From the NCBI GenBank assembly GCA_030612785.1, contig JAUWNF010000241.1:1-5809 (forward strand): DNA of 5,809 bases. Reading direction: 5' to 3'. Below, piece by piece: positions 5,809 through 5,809 of this stretch. The stretch is from Phycisphaerales bacterium (GTDB lineage: Bacteria > Planctomycetota > Phycisphaerae > UBA1845). The stretch's first letter is position 1. Every line of letters starts with the position of its first letter. The notes below the pieces were generated by a model. The model did not search any database, had not been told where the DNA came from, and saw only the letters and a program-made list of their open reading frames with translations. The translations under genes were made by a program, and so were the position numbers.

Positions 5809-5809
5809 C

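Overview
This GC-rich window looks like a chromosomal piece of a Planctomycetota-type bacterium. The reasons are a Ser/Thr kinase with an N-terminal HxxxCxxC motif fused to a CHASE2 sensor, and intergenic DNA packed with dispersed palindromic repeats of the GTGGCAC...GCCCGTG kind. That placement is inferred from gene style, not from a marker gene.

Layout. (1) Positions 39-2465, plus strand: one long reading frame for a membrane-anchored eukaryotic-type Ser/Thr kinase with a C-terminal CHASE2 domain and membrane helices. It is split by an in-frame TAA at 669-671, exactly where the conserved Tyr of the activation-segment YMSPEQ motif should be. Its 5' end is also unresolved: an in-frame TAG lies at 36-38 and no ATG, GTG or TTG start follows before the kinase N-lobe. 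The gene is probably a pseudogene, unless the stop is an assembly error. (2) Positions 2454-2680, minus strand: two small, possibly translationally coupled hydrophobic ORFs of 24 and 41 codons, each with a purine-rich ribosome-binding site. The second overlaps the kinase 3' end by 12 bp. (3) Positions 2681-3492: no convincing gene, but at least nine palindromic or inverted-repeat structures, including a 14-bp perfect inverted repeat enclosing a 172-bp segment with nested hairpins. (4) Positions 3493-5334, minus strand: a complete sppA for a 67-kDa-type signal peptide peptidase, with a cleavable signal peptide and the Lys/Ser catalytic pair. It has a clear Shine-Dalgarno and a candidate promoter -10. 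(5) Positions 5335-5598: sppA leader, then another stem-loop repeat. (6) From 5599 to the window edge, minus strand: the C-terminal 69 residues of an IS1595/ISXO2-type transposase.

Nothing ties these genes into one pathway. The kinase/CHASE2 protein would be an envelope-sensing signalling protein, and SppA clears membrane signal peptides. The damaged kinase, repeat clusters and transposase end suggest a region shaped by repeat spread and insertion. The best leads are the nonsense codon in the activation segment, the small membrane ORF pair and the bracketed palindrome element.
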